Shown here: piece after piece, positions 1 to 7,828 of the stretch | Position numbering within the stretch: position 1 is the first letter of the stretch | Layout of the letters: every line of letters begins with the position of its first letter | Assembly: GCA_045535505.1 (NCBI GenBank) | Contig: JAZSLU010000006.1 | Span: forward strand, 1 to 64,000 | From: CAKSST01 sp045535505 | GTDB lineage: Bacteria > Bacillota > Clostridia > Oscillospirales > Acutalibacteraceae | Length of the DNA: 64,000 nucleotides | Reading direction: 5' to 3' | Program-made: the position numbers and the translations under genes | The notes under the pieces: generated by a model | What the model was told of the DNA's origin: nothing | Database searches by the model: none | The model's input: only the letters and a program-made list of their open reading frames with translations

Positions 1-224
1 CTTTCCTTGCTATTGAGCAGATTATCGGCCATCACTACGAACTTGACGATTTTCAAATTCACTCTGTTACTGAAGGTAGGCAGGCAATGGGTTCTGCAGT
101 TGTAAGATTGCGCTCTGACGGCGTTGTTTATTCGGGCAGGGGTATCTCAACTGATATCATTGAGGCAAGTATCAAAGCGTATCTCAATGCTATAAATAAA
201 ATTGTATATGAGGAGAATGCCTAA
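1..224 (+). CDS. leuA: 2-isopropylmalate synthase, C-terminal end (partial)
   Basis: The left edge of the window cuts this gene, and only about 73 C-terminal codons (reading from base 3) are present. They match the regulatory LeuA dimerisation domain, with segments such as SVTEGRQAMGSAVVRL and YSGRGISTDIIEASIKAYL. In full-length LeuA this domain binds leucine for feedback inhibition of the first committed step of leucine synthesis. The stop overlaps the start of the next gene (TAATG), so the two are almost certainly co-transcribed and translationally coupled. Homocitrate or citramalate synthases share this domain, so the exact substrate cannot be fixed from this fragment. Confidence 0.85.
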   Translation, partial: FLAIEQIIGHHYELDDFQIHSVTEGRQAMGSAVVRLRSDGVVYSGRGISTDIIEASIKAYLNAINKIVYEENA

Positions 225-2746
225 TGAAACTTTCCTTTTCAACAAAGGGTTGGGCAAATTACTCTTGGCAGCAATTATGCTTAGCCGCAAAAGAAATTAA
301 ATATTCCGGAATAGAACTGCACAGTTCTCAACTTGCAAGTTTTTCACAAGATGGTGAGCCATTAAGCAAACAAAATCTTAATAAAAACGTCAGCAAGTTA
401 AGAAGTGACGGTATAGAAATTGTTTGCTTAGACTCAGTGTGCAATATTGGCGATGAATCATATATTGATAAGAACGTTGAAATTTTAAGCGAATATATTC
501 AAAAGGCTAATGAAATTAAAGCACCGTTTGTTCGCGTTTATGCATTGGAAAACGGCAGTTCTGACTGTGATAAAGCCGCTGCAAAGTGTATTGGGGCTGT
601 TTTACCTTTGGCAGAACGCTATAATATTACTGTTTTGGTTGAAACGACCGGCTATTTTGCAGATACGAAAAAATTGCGCACTTTGCTTGAAAGTTTTGCT
701 TCAGATAGTGTTGCAGCGCTTTGGGATATGCATCATCCTTATCGTTTTGCAGGCGAAAGTCCCGACAAGACGATTGAAAACCTCGGTGCTTACGTTAAAC
801 ACGTTCATATTAAGGATTCTGTTGCCGAAGGTGACAATATTAAGTATTGCCTTATGGGTGAGGGTAATTTACCTATTGAAAACATGATTAATGCTCTGCG
901 CTCGGTTAATTATAACGGGTATATCTCATTAGAATGGGACCCCTCATATCTTGAGGAGGTTAAAGATTTAGAGATTATTCTTTCGTATTTTGCCGGTTAT
1001 ATGAGACGATTTAAAAACAAAAATCGTCAAAATCGCTCTCTTTACAGTAATAAAGCCGGAACTGGTAAATTTGTTTGGCGTAAAGAGTCCATTATTGACC
1101 TCACATTTTCTCAGGTGCTTGACCGTATGGTTGAAGAATTTCCTGACCAATATGCTGTTAAATATACAACTCTTGATTATACCAGAACTTATTCAGAGTT
1201 TCGTGACGATGTTGACCAATTTGCAAGAGTGTTACTTGCAATGGGTGTAAAATCGGGTAGTAAGGTTGCTGTTTGGGCGACTAACGTGCCTCAGTGGTAT
1301 ATTGCTTTTTGGGCAACTGTTAAAATTGGTGCAGTTTTGGTTACTGTTAACACTGCATATAAGATTCACGAGCTTGAATATCTGCTTCGTCAATCTGATA
1401 CTCATACCTTAATTATGGTGGAAAACTACCGTGATTCAAATTATAAAGAGATTGTTAAAGAAATCTGTCCTGAACTTAAAAATACTGTTGCGGGCAATCC
1501 TTTGCATTGCCGTAGATTGCCGTTCTTACGCAACGTTATTACTGTTGGTTTTAAAATGGAAGGTTGTCTTGAATGGGAAGAAGCATTGTTATATGCCAAC
1601 AAAGTTCCTATTGAAGAGGTATGGCGTATTGCTTCAAAGGTAAGCCCTCATGACGTTTGCAACATGCAATACACTTCGGGAACAACAGGCTTTCCAAAAG
1701 GTGTAATGCTTACACACTATAATATTGTTAACAATGGTAAATGTATTGGCGATAGAATGGATTTGTCAACAGCCGATCGTATGATGATTCAAGTGCCGAT
1801 GTTCCATTGTTTTGGAATGGTGCTTGCAATGACTGCGTCAATGACACATGGTGTTAGTATAATGCCTTTGCCTTATTTTTCACCGAAATCTTCACTTGCT
1901 TGTATTAACCAAGAAAGGATTACTGCTTTCCACGGCGTTCCAACTATGTTTATTGCAATGATGGAACACGAAGATTTTGAAAAGACCGATTTTTCATATA
2001 TGCGCACGGGCATTATGGCGGGCAGTCCTTGTCCTATTGCTGTTATGCAAGATGTTGTTGACAAAATGAATATGAAGGAAATTACCATAGTTTATGGTCA
2101 AACTGAAGCATCGCCCGGATGCACAATGAGCAGCACTGATGACTCGTTAGAGTTGCGTGTTTCAACTGTTGGCAGAGCTTTGCCGCAGATTGAATGTAAA
2201 ATTGTTAACCCCGAAACAGGTGAAGAATGTGCCATAGGCGAAAACGGAGAGTTTGTTGCCCGAGGTTACAATATTATGAAGGGTTATTACAAAATGCCTG
2301 CTGCTACAGCCGCTGCAATTGACAAAGACGGTTGGTTGCACACGGGAGACCTTGCTTGTAAAACTGAAGATGGTTGCTACCGCATAACAGGACGCCTAAA
2401 AGATATGATTATCCGTGGCGGCGAAAACATCTATCCAAAAGAGATTGAAGAGTTTATTTATACTCATCCTAAGGTATCGGATGTTCAGGTTATTGGTGTC
2501 CCTGATGAGCAATATGGTGAGGAAATAATGGCATGTATCATCTTAAAAGAAGATGAAACAATGACAGTTGATGAAATGAAGGCTTATGTGCGTGATCACA
2601 TGGCACGTCACAAGGTTCCTCGTTATATCGATTTTGTTGACAGTTTCCCAATGAATGCTGCAGGTAAAATATTAAAGTACAAAATGCGTGAAGATGCTGT
2701 TAAAAAGCTTGGACTACAAAAAGCAGACAGCATTGTCACAGCATAA
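224..2746 (+). CDS. Fusion of xylose-isomerase-like TIM barrel with AMP-forming acyl-CoA ligase
   Basis: An 840-residue, two-domain protein. Residues 1 to about 260 form a sugar phosphate isomerase/epimerase-type TIM barrel (AP endonuclease 2 superfamily) with the expected metal ligands E140 (VETTG), D168 (WDMHH), H195 (HVHIKD) and E237 (SLEWDP). Residues about 285-840 form a complete ANL-superfamily acyl-CoA ligase. It has the nucleotide-binding YTSGTTGFPKG loop near residue 485, the YGQTEASP motif, GWLHTGDLA, GRLKDMIIRGGENIYPKE, and the C-terminal catalytic lysine K815 in AAGKILKYK. The ligase part resembles medium/long-chain fatty acyl-CoA synthetases. No stop or frameshift separates the halves, so the fusion is real in this sequence. 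The ligase should activate a carboxylic acid as acyl-CoA; the barrel's substrate is unknown. It overlaps leuA and precedes an amidohydrolase, suggesting one pathway. Confidence 0.85.
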   Translation: MKLSFSTKGWANYSWQQLCLAAKEIKYSGIELHSSQLASFSQDGEPLSKQNLNKNVSKLRSDGIEIVCLDSVCNIGDESYIDKNVEILSEYIQKANEIKAPFVRVYALENGSSDCDKAAAKCIGAVLPLAERYNITVLVETTGYFADTKKLRTLLESFASDSVAALWDMHHPYRFAGESPDKTIENLGAYVKHVHIKDSVAEGDNIKYCLMGEGNLPIENMINALRSVNYNGYISLEWDPSYLEEVKDLEIILSYFAGYMRRFKNKNRQNRSLYSNKAGTGKFVWRKESIIDLTFSQVLDRMVEEFPDQYAVKYTTLDYTRTYSEFRDDVDQFARVLLAMGVKSGSKVAVWATNVPQWYIAFWATVKIGAVLVTVNTAYKIHELEYLLRQSDTHTLIMVENYRDSNYKEIVKEICPELKNTVAGNPLHCRRLPFLRNVITVGFKMEGCLEWEEALLYANKVPIEEVWRIASKVSPHDVCNMQYTSGTTGFPKGVMLTHYNIVNNGKCIGDRMDLSTADRMMIQVPMFHCFGMVLAMTASMTHGVSIMPLPYFSPKSSLACINQERITAFHGVPTMFIAMMEHEDFEKTDFSYMRTGIMAGSPCPIAVMQDVVDKMNMKEITIVYGQTEASPGCTMSSTDDSLELRVSTVGRALPQIECKIVNPETGEECAIGENGEFVARGYNIMKGYYKMPAATAAAIDKDGWLHTGDLACKTEDGCYRITGRLKDMIIRGGENIYPKEIEEFIYTHPKVSDVQVIGVPDEQYGEEIMACIILKEDETMTVDEMKAYVRDHMARHKVPRYIDFVDSFPMNAAGKILKYKMREDAVKKLGLQKADSIVTA

Positions 2747-2762
2747 GGAAGATGTTTGTTTA

Positions 2763-3563
2763 ATGTATAAAATCATCGACTCACATTGTCATATATATCC
2801 TGATGCAATAGCTCAAAAGGCATCTGACGGAACAGGCCATTTTTATGACATAAAAATGTGCCATGACGGTAAGGTTTCAACCTTGTTAGAGCAGGGAAAA
2901 GCCGCAAATATCGGACACTATATAGTTCAGTCGGTTGCCACAACGCCAAAGCAGGTTAGCAGTATTAATCATTATATTGCTAATGAGGTTTCAAAAAGCG
3001 GAGGAATGATGACCGGTCTTGGCACTTTGCATCCTGAAAGTGATGATATTAAAGCTGATTTTGATGAGCTTATTTCACTTGGGCTGAAAGGTGTAAAAAT
3101 ACATCCGGATATTCAAGGTTTTAAGCTTGATGATTACAGATGTTTAAAGTTTTATGAGCTTTGCGAAGGCAAAATTCCCATCCTTATTCATACAGGCGAC
3201 CACAGGTATGACTATTCTAATACTAATCGTTTAATACCTTTGCTCGAAATCTTTGAAAATCTAACAATTATTGGTGCGCATTTTGGTGGATGGTCTGTTT
3301 GGGAAGAAGCAACTAAACAGTTAAAAGGCTATAAAAATCTTTATGTTGATTGTTCGTCATCATTTTACGCAATGACAAAAGAAAAAGCAACGGCATTAAT
3401 CAAGGAGTACGGTGCTGACCGTGTTCTTTTCGGCACGGATTATCCTATGTGGAATCCAGGCAGCGAACTTGAGTGTTTTTATTCACTTGGCCTTAGTGAT
3501 GAAGATAATAAGAAAATACTTCACGATAACGCCGTTAAGGTATTTAACTTGCATAATGTATAA
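2763..3563 (+). CDS. Amidohydrolase-2 family metal-dependent hydrolase
   Basis: A 266-residue TIM-barrel protein of the amidohydrolase 2 family (PF04909-like; the family includes decarboxylases such as aminocarboxymuconate-semialdehyde decarboxylase and lactone hydrolases). Visible metal and catalytic residues are H8 and H10 in DSHCHIYPD, K112 in GVKIHPD, H143 in LIHTGDH, H173 in GAHFGG and D226 in FGTDYPMW. The start at 2763 is chosen because the conserved IIDSHCH strand begins there and an AAGGAAG site lies just after the upstream stop. It is 16 bp downstream of the fusion gene with no terminator between, so it is the last gene of that operon. The substrate cannot be named. Confidence 0.85.
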   Translation: MYKIIDSHCHIYPDAIAQKASDGTGHFYDIKMCHDGKVSTLLEQGKAANIGHYIVQSVATTPKQVSSINHYIANEVSKSGGMMTGLGTLHPESDDIKADFDELISLGLKGVKIHPDIQGFKLDDYRCLKFYELCEGKIPILIHTGDHRYDYSNTNRLIPLLEIFENLTIIGAHFGGWSVWEEATKQLKGYKNLYVDCSSSFYAMTKEKATALIKEYGADRVLFGTDYPMWNPGSELECFYSLGLSDEDNKKILHDNAVKVFNLHNV

Positions 3564-3568
3564 TTTTA

Positions 3569-3599
3569 AAGCACAGCAATTTTTTTGCTGTGCTTTTGC
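3569..3599 (+). terminator. Intrinsic terminator after the amidohydrolase gene
   Basis: An 11-bp inverted repeat (AAGCACAGCAA / TTGCTGTGCTT) with a short T loop is followed by a T-rich stretch. It ends the leuA-fusion-amidohydrolase operon. Confidence 0.85.
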
Positions 3600-3607
3600 T
3601 ATTTTTA

Positions 3608-3636
3608 TCATATTTGTCCTTTGTGTTGCATAAATT
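3608..3636 (+). promoter_or_regulatory. Sigma-E-type promoter of spoIVA
   Basis: The -35 element TCATATT fits the Bacillus sigma-E consensus KMATATT fully. After 14 bases the -10 element CATAAATT matches six of eight positions of CATACAMT. It lies 34 bases before the spoIVA start, and spoIVA is a known member of the sigma-E regulon. Called by eye. Confidence 0.7.
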
Positions 3637-3669
3637 CTATTGACGAATATAAATGCGGAGGAAAGTTTT

Positions 3670-5148
3670 ATGGCAAATACTAATATATATCAGGATATTG
3701 CCGCAAGGACAGGCGGAGATATTTATATAGGTGTTGTTGGTCCTGTCAGAACAGGAAAATCGACATTTATAAAACGCTTTATGGATATGCTGGTTCTGCC
3801 TAATATTGCGCAAGATTATCAAAGAGAGCGTGCAAATGACGAAATGCCTCAATCTGCTGCGGGTAGAACAATAATGACAACCGAACCAAAGTTTATACCC
3901 GAAAATGCTGTAAAAATTAGTTTAGAAGGCAATGCAAATATGAGTGTTCGGCTTATTGACTGCGTAGGTTATATTGTGCCAAGCTCACTCGGATATATTG
4001 AAGGGGAACAACCGCGAATGGTTGCAACCCCATGGTTTGATGACCCTGTACCATTTGATACTGCTGCAGAAATTGGAACAAGAAAGGTTATAAACGAACA
4101 CTCAACAATTGGTCTTGTAATTACCACGGACGGTAGCATTAGTGACATTCCTCGTGAAGAGTATGCCGTTGCAGAAGAAAGGGTTATTAGCGAACTTAAA
4201 GAAATTAACAAACCGTTTGTAACCTTGCTTAACTGTATGTATCCTGATAGTGATGAAAGTGTGAATTTGGCTGCAGATTTAAGCTATAAATACCAAGTGC
4301 CAGTCATTCCTGTCAACTGTATTGATATGGATGAAAATGATATTCGCCAAATTCTTGCAAGAATTCTATTTGAGTTTCCTGTGAGCGAAATTTCAATTAT
4401 GATGCCTAGTTGGGTGAACTCTCTTTCAACTGACCATTGGCTTCGCTGCGAGATAACAGAGATTGCACGAAATAGCTCGTCTGATATTGTACATATACGT
4501 GATGTGAAAAAGCTTGAAAAGGCTTTGCTTGAGTGTAATAACGTTGAAAATGCAACAATAGTTGAGGTTGACCTTGGTTGCGGTAATGCAAAAATAGAGC
4601 TTTCTATGGCTCGTAATCTTTTTTATAAAATTCTTGCTGAAACAACAGGTATCGATATTGAAGACGACAGTATGCTGTTGCAAACATTGACAGAACTATC
4701 GAGTGTTAGAGATAAATATAATAAAATTAAAAATGCACTTGATGAGGTTGAAGCAACCGGATATGGTATTGTAATGCCATCTATTGAGGAACTGTCGCTT
4801 GAAGAGCCTCAAATTGTAAGACAAGGCGGTCGCTATGGAGTAAGACTTCGTGCATCTGCACCATCAATACATATGATGAGGGCGGACATAACAACAGAAG
4901 TAAGCCCTATTGTTGGCAGTGAAAAACAAAGTGAAGATTTGGTTATGTATTTGCTTCGAGAGTTTGAAGAAGACCCAGTAAAAATTTGGGATTCAAACAT
5001 TTTTGGAAAATCTTTGCATGAACTTGTAAACGAGGGATTGCGAACAAAACTCGCCCGCATGCCCGATGATGCTCGCATGCGTTTGCAAGAAACAATAGAA
5101 CGTGTAATTAACGAGGGCTGTAGCGGATTGATCTGTATTATATTATAA
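3670..5148 (+). CDS. spoIVA: Stage IV sporulation protein A, spore coat morphogenetic ATPase
   Basis: At 492 residues it has the typical SpoIVA length. SpoIVA is made in the mother cell, binds the forespore surface and uses ATP to polymerise into the basement layer of the spore coat. The N-terminal TRAFAC-type P-loop is GPVRTGKST (residues 24-32), followed by LIDCVGY as Walker B and a TLLNC strand. The C-terminal part contains the conserved region used for coat assembly. The start at 3670 follows a strong GGAGGAAAG site; an in-frame ATG 30 bases upstream has no such site. It is monocistronic, between its own sigma-E-type promoter and a perfect terminator hairpin. Confidence 0.97.
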   Translation: MANTNIYQDIAARTGGDIYIGVVGPVRTGKSTFIKRFMDMLVLPNIAQDYQRERANDEMPQSAAGRTIMTTEPKFIPENAVKISLEGNANMSVRLIDCVGYIVPSSLGYIEGEQPRMVATPWFDDPVPFDTAAEIGTRKVINEHSTIGLVITTDGSISDIPREEYAVAEERVISELKEINKPFVTLLNCMYPDSDESVNLAADLSYKYQVPVIPVNCIDMDENDIRQILARILFEFPVSEISIMMPSWVNSLSTDHWLRCEITEIARNSSSDIVHIRDVKKLEKALLECNNVENATIVEVDLGCGNAKIELSMARNLFYKILAETTGIDIEDDSMLLQTLTELSSVRDKYNKIKNALDEVEATGYGIVMPSIEELSLEEPQIVRQGGRYGVRLRASAPSIHMMRADITTEVSPIVGSEKQSEDLVMYLLREFEEDPVKIWDSNIFGKSLHELVNEGLRTKLARMPDDARMRLQETIERVINEGCSGLICIIL

Positions 5149-5153
5149 AATTT

Positions 5154-5189
5154 AAAGCATACTTTCAAGCTTGAAAGTATGCTTTTTGA
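5154..5189 (+). terminator. Intrinsic terminator after spoIVA
   Basis: A 16-bp perfect inverted repeat (AAAGCATACTTTCAAG and its complement, 5154-5185) with no true loop is followed by a short T tract. Confidence 0.85.
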
Positions 5190-5220
5190 GTATTATATAT
5201 ATTAATTAAACGCACCGACA

Positions 5221-5238
5221 CACCTACAATTGTTGGTG
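5221..5238. promoter_or_regulatory. Near-perfect palindrome upstream of the XRE regulator gene
   Basis: The sequence CACCTACAATTGTTGGTG reads as CACC-n-ACAATTGT-n-GGTG, a dyad of 16 matched bases out of 18. It lies about 60 bases before the XRE gene, just upstream of a possible -10 TATACT (5259-5264). XRE regulators commonly bind such dyads and regulate themselves, so this is a candidate operator by inference. Confidence 0.35.
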
Positions 5239-5297
5239 CATAAGTGATTGTAACTTAATATACTAAATATGTCGATAATTATTGTGGGTGATGGGTT

Positions 5298-5510
5298 ATG
5301 AGAAAAATTTTGGCACAGCGACTTCGCGAGCTTTGCAAAGAAAAAGGACTATCGCAAATACAGGTTGCCATATACTGTGATATTGCAGAAAAAACATATC
5401 AAAATTATGAGCTATGTACCCGTGAACCTAAACTAGAAACTTTAATTAGAATAGCGGACTTTTATAAAGTGTCTATAGATTATCTGGTTGGCAGAACACA
5501 CGAAAGATAA
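5298..5510 (+). CDS. Small XRE-family helix-turn-helix regulator
   Basis: A 70-residue protein consisting of a single HTH_XRE (Cro/CI-type) domain. It has the typical LRELCKEKGLSQIQVA first helices, TYQNYELCTREPKLETLIRIADFYKVSIDYLVGR as recognition and closing helices, and almost nothing else. It should bind DNA as a dimer. The start follows a weak GGGTGATGGG site. It stands alone between two terminators, with a palindrome upstream that could be its own operator. The target genes cannot be told from the sequence. No toxin partner or phage gene is adjacent, so an orphan housekeeping or stress regulator is likelier than a toxin-antitoxin unit. Confidence 0.85.
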   Translation: MRKILAQRLRELCKEKGLSQIQVAIYCDIAEKTYQNYELCTREPKLETLIRIADFYKVSIDYLVGRTHER

Positions 5511-5515
5511 AATGC

Positions 5516-5544
5516 AAAACGGACCGAAAAAATCGGTCCGTTTT
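5516..5544. terminator. Bidirectional intrinsic terminator (XRE gene / ABC exporter)
   Basis: A 12-bp stem (AAAACGGACCGA / TCGGTCCGTTTT) with an AAAAA loop lies between convergent genes. Its A and T flanks let it work on both strands. Confidence 0.9.
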
Positions 5545-5545
5545 A

Positions 5546-6802
5546 TTATTTTAAAATCATATTATCAAATTTGGTATGTCCCCAATTGTTATGGCTCCAG
5601 TTGCCAGAATAAATATCGTTAACTTCAAATGCAACAGCTTTATTAATCCAATCATAATAGGGTCGCAAAACACCGGGTGAGCAATTAACGATAGAAAGTG
5701 ATAGTGCATATCTTCCGTTAATAAAGTTGCTTAAAGGAATTGAAAAATTATAGGAATTAATGCCTTTGTTAAGACCTTTGATTTTTTGTGATTCAATAAC
5801 TCCGGCGGGGGTATTGTCTTTATATCGTGCAATTGCTCTTATAAAAAACTCACAATCACTATCTGTTTTACTGTCTATATCGAGTGTGAAATCAAGTGTA
5901 TCCGAACTTGAAAATGTGCAGTTTTTGTTTTTGATTTTTAAATGAGAAAATTTAACTTTACCTTCAATATTCTTAGCTCTGTGCGGGTGATTAGAAAGGT
6001 CGATGTCATCAGATAAGTCAAACGCATTACCAACATAAACAGAAATAGCATCATCCACATTGCCGTCATAAGCAAGTGTGCCTTTGTCAAGAACAACGCA
6101 TCTATTACAAAGTTGTTTTATCGTGTTCATATTGTGGCTGACGTACAAGACCGTTCTACCTTCGTTTTTAGCAACGTCAGACATTTTATCAAGACATTTC
6201 TGCTGAAATGCAACGTCACCCACAGCAAGAATTTCGTCCATAACCATAATTTCTGCATTAAGGTGTGCAGCAACAGAGAAAGCAAGTTTTACATACATGC
6301 CTGAAGAATATCTCTTGACCGGCGTATCGATAAACCTTTGCATTTCAGCAAATTCAACAATTTCATCGAATTTACTATCAACTTCAGACTTTGACATGCC
6401 TAATATTGCACCGTTAAGATAAACATTTTCGCGACCTGTAAGCTCGTTATGGAACCCTGTGCCGACTTCCATCATACTTGCAACTCGACCGCTATATTCA
6501 ATAGTGCCTGAAGTTGGTGCAGTAATACGAGACAATATTTTAAGCAGGGTAGATTTACCTGCACCGTTTTTGCCAATTATACCAATGGCATCACCCACGT
6601 TAACGTCAAATGAAACATCTTTTAACGCCCACATTGTTTCAATGCCGTTTATTGCTTCTTTGCCAATTTTTAAATTCGGGTCGTCTTTGCCACGCAATTT
6701 TGCAAAATAGCTCTGAATATCAGCCTTTAATGAACCAGAATTATAACCGCCAAGACGGTATTGTTTTGATATGTTTGAAAAAGTTATAGCTTTTTGTGAC
6801 AT
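5546..6802 (-). CDS. Polysaccharide/teichoic acid ABC exporter, ATP-binding subunit (TagH/Wzt type)
   Basis: A 418-residue ATPase of the ABC-2 exporter class that moves lipid-linked polysaccharide or wall teichoic acid across the membrane. Walker A is GKNGAGKST (about residue 77), the signature is RYSSGMYVKLAFS, and Walker B is IMVMDEILAVGD. After residue about 280 there is an extra C-terminal beta-sandwich-like domain, as in Wzt, where it recognises the exported glycan. The start has an AAGGCGGTG site. The gene follows the permease by 18 bp on the same strand and forms a two-gene unit with it. No glycosyltransferase is adjacent, so the exported polymer is unknown. Confidence 0.88.
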   Translation of the reverse strand: MSQKAITFSNISKQYRLGGYNSGSLKADIQSYFAKLRGKDDPNLKIGKEAINGIETMWALKDVSFDVNVGDAIGIIGKNGAGKSTLLKILSRITAPTSGTIEYSGRVASMMEVGTGFHNELTGRENVYLNGAILGMSKSEVDSKFDEIVEFAEMQRFIDTPVKRYSSGMYVKLAFSVAAHLNAEIMVMDEILAVGDVAFQQKCLDKMSDVAKNEGRTVLYVSHNMNTIKQLCNRCVVLDKGTLAYDGNVDDAISVYVGNAFDLSDDIDLSNHPHRAKNIEGKVKFSHLKIKNKNCTFSSSDTLDFTLDIDSKTDSDCEFFIRAIARYKDNTPAGVIESQKIKGLNKGINSYNFSIPLSNFINGRYALSLSIVNCSPGVLRPYYDWINKAVAFEVNDIYSGNWSHNNWGHTKFDNMILK

Positions 6803-6820
6803 AATAACACCGCCTTTTAA

Positions 6821-7675
6821 TTAGACTCTATCGACAAAGTCTTTTTCAACCTTGCCAAAAATTCCTAATCCGATAAACAAAACAACAGTGATAATAATTG
6901 CTGCAATCACAAGATGTCTAAGCAAAAATTCAAGTGTCATATTATCAGATAGGGTGCCGAGAACGCAATAACGCATCATACATATAATTGGCGTCATAGG
7001 ATTAAGCATATATAGGTTGAGCAAATTCGCGGGAATAATTGTTGTTCCGTAAGCAACCGGGGTTGCGTAATGCCAAAGTTGCGTTCCAAAGGATACAAGC
7101 ATTAACAAATCACGATATTTTGTGGTTATCGAACAAATGATAATACCAAGACCAATAGCAAATAACGCCATCATGAGAACAAGAACAGGAACAAACAACA
7201 GCCAAACTGATATTTGCAACTGTGCGCCACCGGTTAATGTTAAAATTATTGCAGTAATAACAAACAATAACGCCTGTATGGCAAAGGATATTAGCTGTGT
7301 CAAAACCGTTGATACTGGCATTACAAGGCGGGGGAAATATACCTTTTTAAATAAATATGCATTTGAGACGAAAGTATTAGAAATTACCGAAAGGCAGTGC
7401 GAAAAATAAATCCAAGTTACATTTGAACATAAATAGAACAAAAAGTGCGGTGCACCGTCTGTGCTCAAACCTGCAAGTTTACCAAAAACAAATGTGTAAA
7501 CAAACGTTGTCAGCAATGGCTGTAAAAATGCCCAAGCAGGACCTAAAATTGTTTGCTTGTAAGATGAAACAAAATTTCTTCTTACAAGAAGAAAAATTAA
7601 ATCTTTGTTTTTTATTACTTCTTTTATGTTTAAACTAAAAAACTTTTTGCTTGGTTTAATTATTGTTTTTTCCAT
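6821..7675 (-). CDS. ABC-2 type polysaccharide exporter permease (TagG/Wzm type)
   Basis: A 284-residue membrane protein with about six hydrophobic segments, of the ABC-2 transporter family used for O-antigen and teichoic acid export. The LLVRRNFVSSYKQTILGPAWAFLQPLLTTFVY segment near the N-terminus (residues about 30-63) is highly typical of TagG/RfbA/Wzm. It is the first gene of a two-gene operon with its ATPase. A promoter lies about 30 bases upstream, and the region is divergent from spoIIGA. The transported polymer is not deducible here. Confidence 0.88.
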   Translation of the reverse strand: MEKTIIKPSKKFFSLNIKEVIKNKDLIFLLVRRNFVSSYKQTILGPAWAFLQPLLTTFVYTFVFGKLAGLSTDGAPHFLFYLCSNVTWIYFSHCLSVISNTFVSNAYLFKKVYFPRLVMPVSTVLTQLISFAIQALLFVITAIILTLTGGAQLQISVWLLFVPVLVLMMALFAIGLGIIICSITTKYRDLLMLVSFGTQLWHYATPVAYGTTIIPANLLNLYMLNPMTPIICMMRYCVLGTLSDNMTLEFLLRHLVIAAIIITVVLFIGLGIFGKVEKDFVDRV

Positions 7676-7706
7676 AATTCACCTTATAATTGTTTATTCA
7701 ATTTAT

Positions 7707-7735
7707 AATATAACAAATTGTTCTCAAAACTGCAA
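7707..7735 (-). promoter_or_regulatory. Sigma-A-type promoter of the polysaccharide exporter operon
   Basis: On the minus strand TTGCAG (7730-7735) and TATATT (7707-7712) are separated by 17 bases, about 30 bases before the permease start. Confidence 0.5.
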
Positions 7736-7775
7736 TAGTTTTTAATATTGCATAAATTTTTAGTTCTTTCTTAAT

Positions 7776-7809
7776 TTGACATAAACTGCCAAAGCTAATA
7801 AGGTATAAT
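7776..7809 (+). promoter_or_regulatory. spoIIG-type promoter with 22-bp spacer and overlapping 0A-like box
   Basis: A perfect -35 TTGACA (7776-7781) and a perfect -10 TATAAT (7804-7809) are 22 bases apart instead of 17. The Bacillus subtilis spoIIG promoter has the same unusual 22-bp spacing and needs Spo0A~P bound next to the -35 to be used by sigma-A. Here TTTGACA (7775-7781) is one base from the reverse 0A box TTCGACA and overlaps the -35. Spo0A control is inferred from this match and from the genes downstream. Confidence 0.8.
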
Positions 7810-7828
7810 TTGCTTGGGTGAAATTAAT

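Noticed and set aside
2688..2762. Extended N-terminus of the amidohydrolase starting inside the fusion gene
   Set aside because: The extra 25 residues overlap the ligase C-terminus and precede the conserved DSHCH strand; a ribosome site supports 2763.
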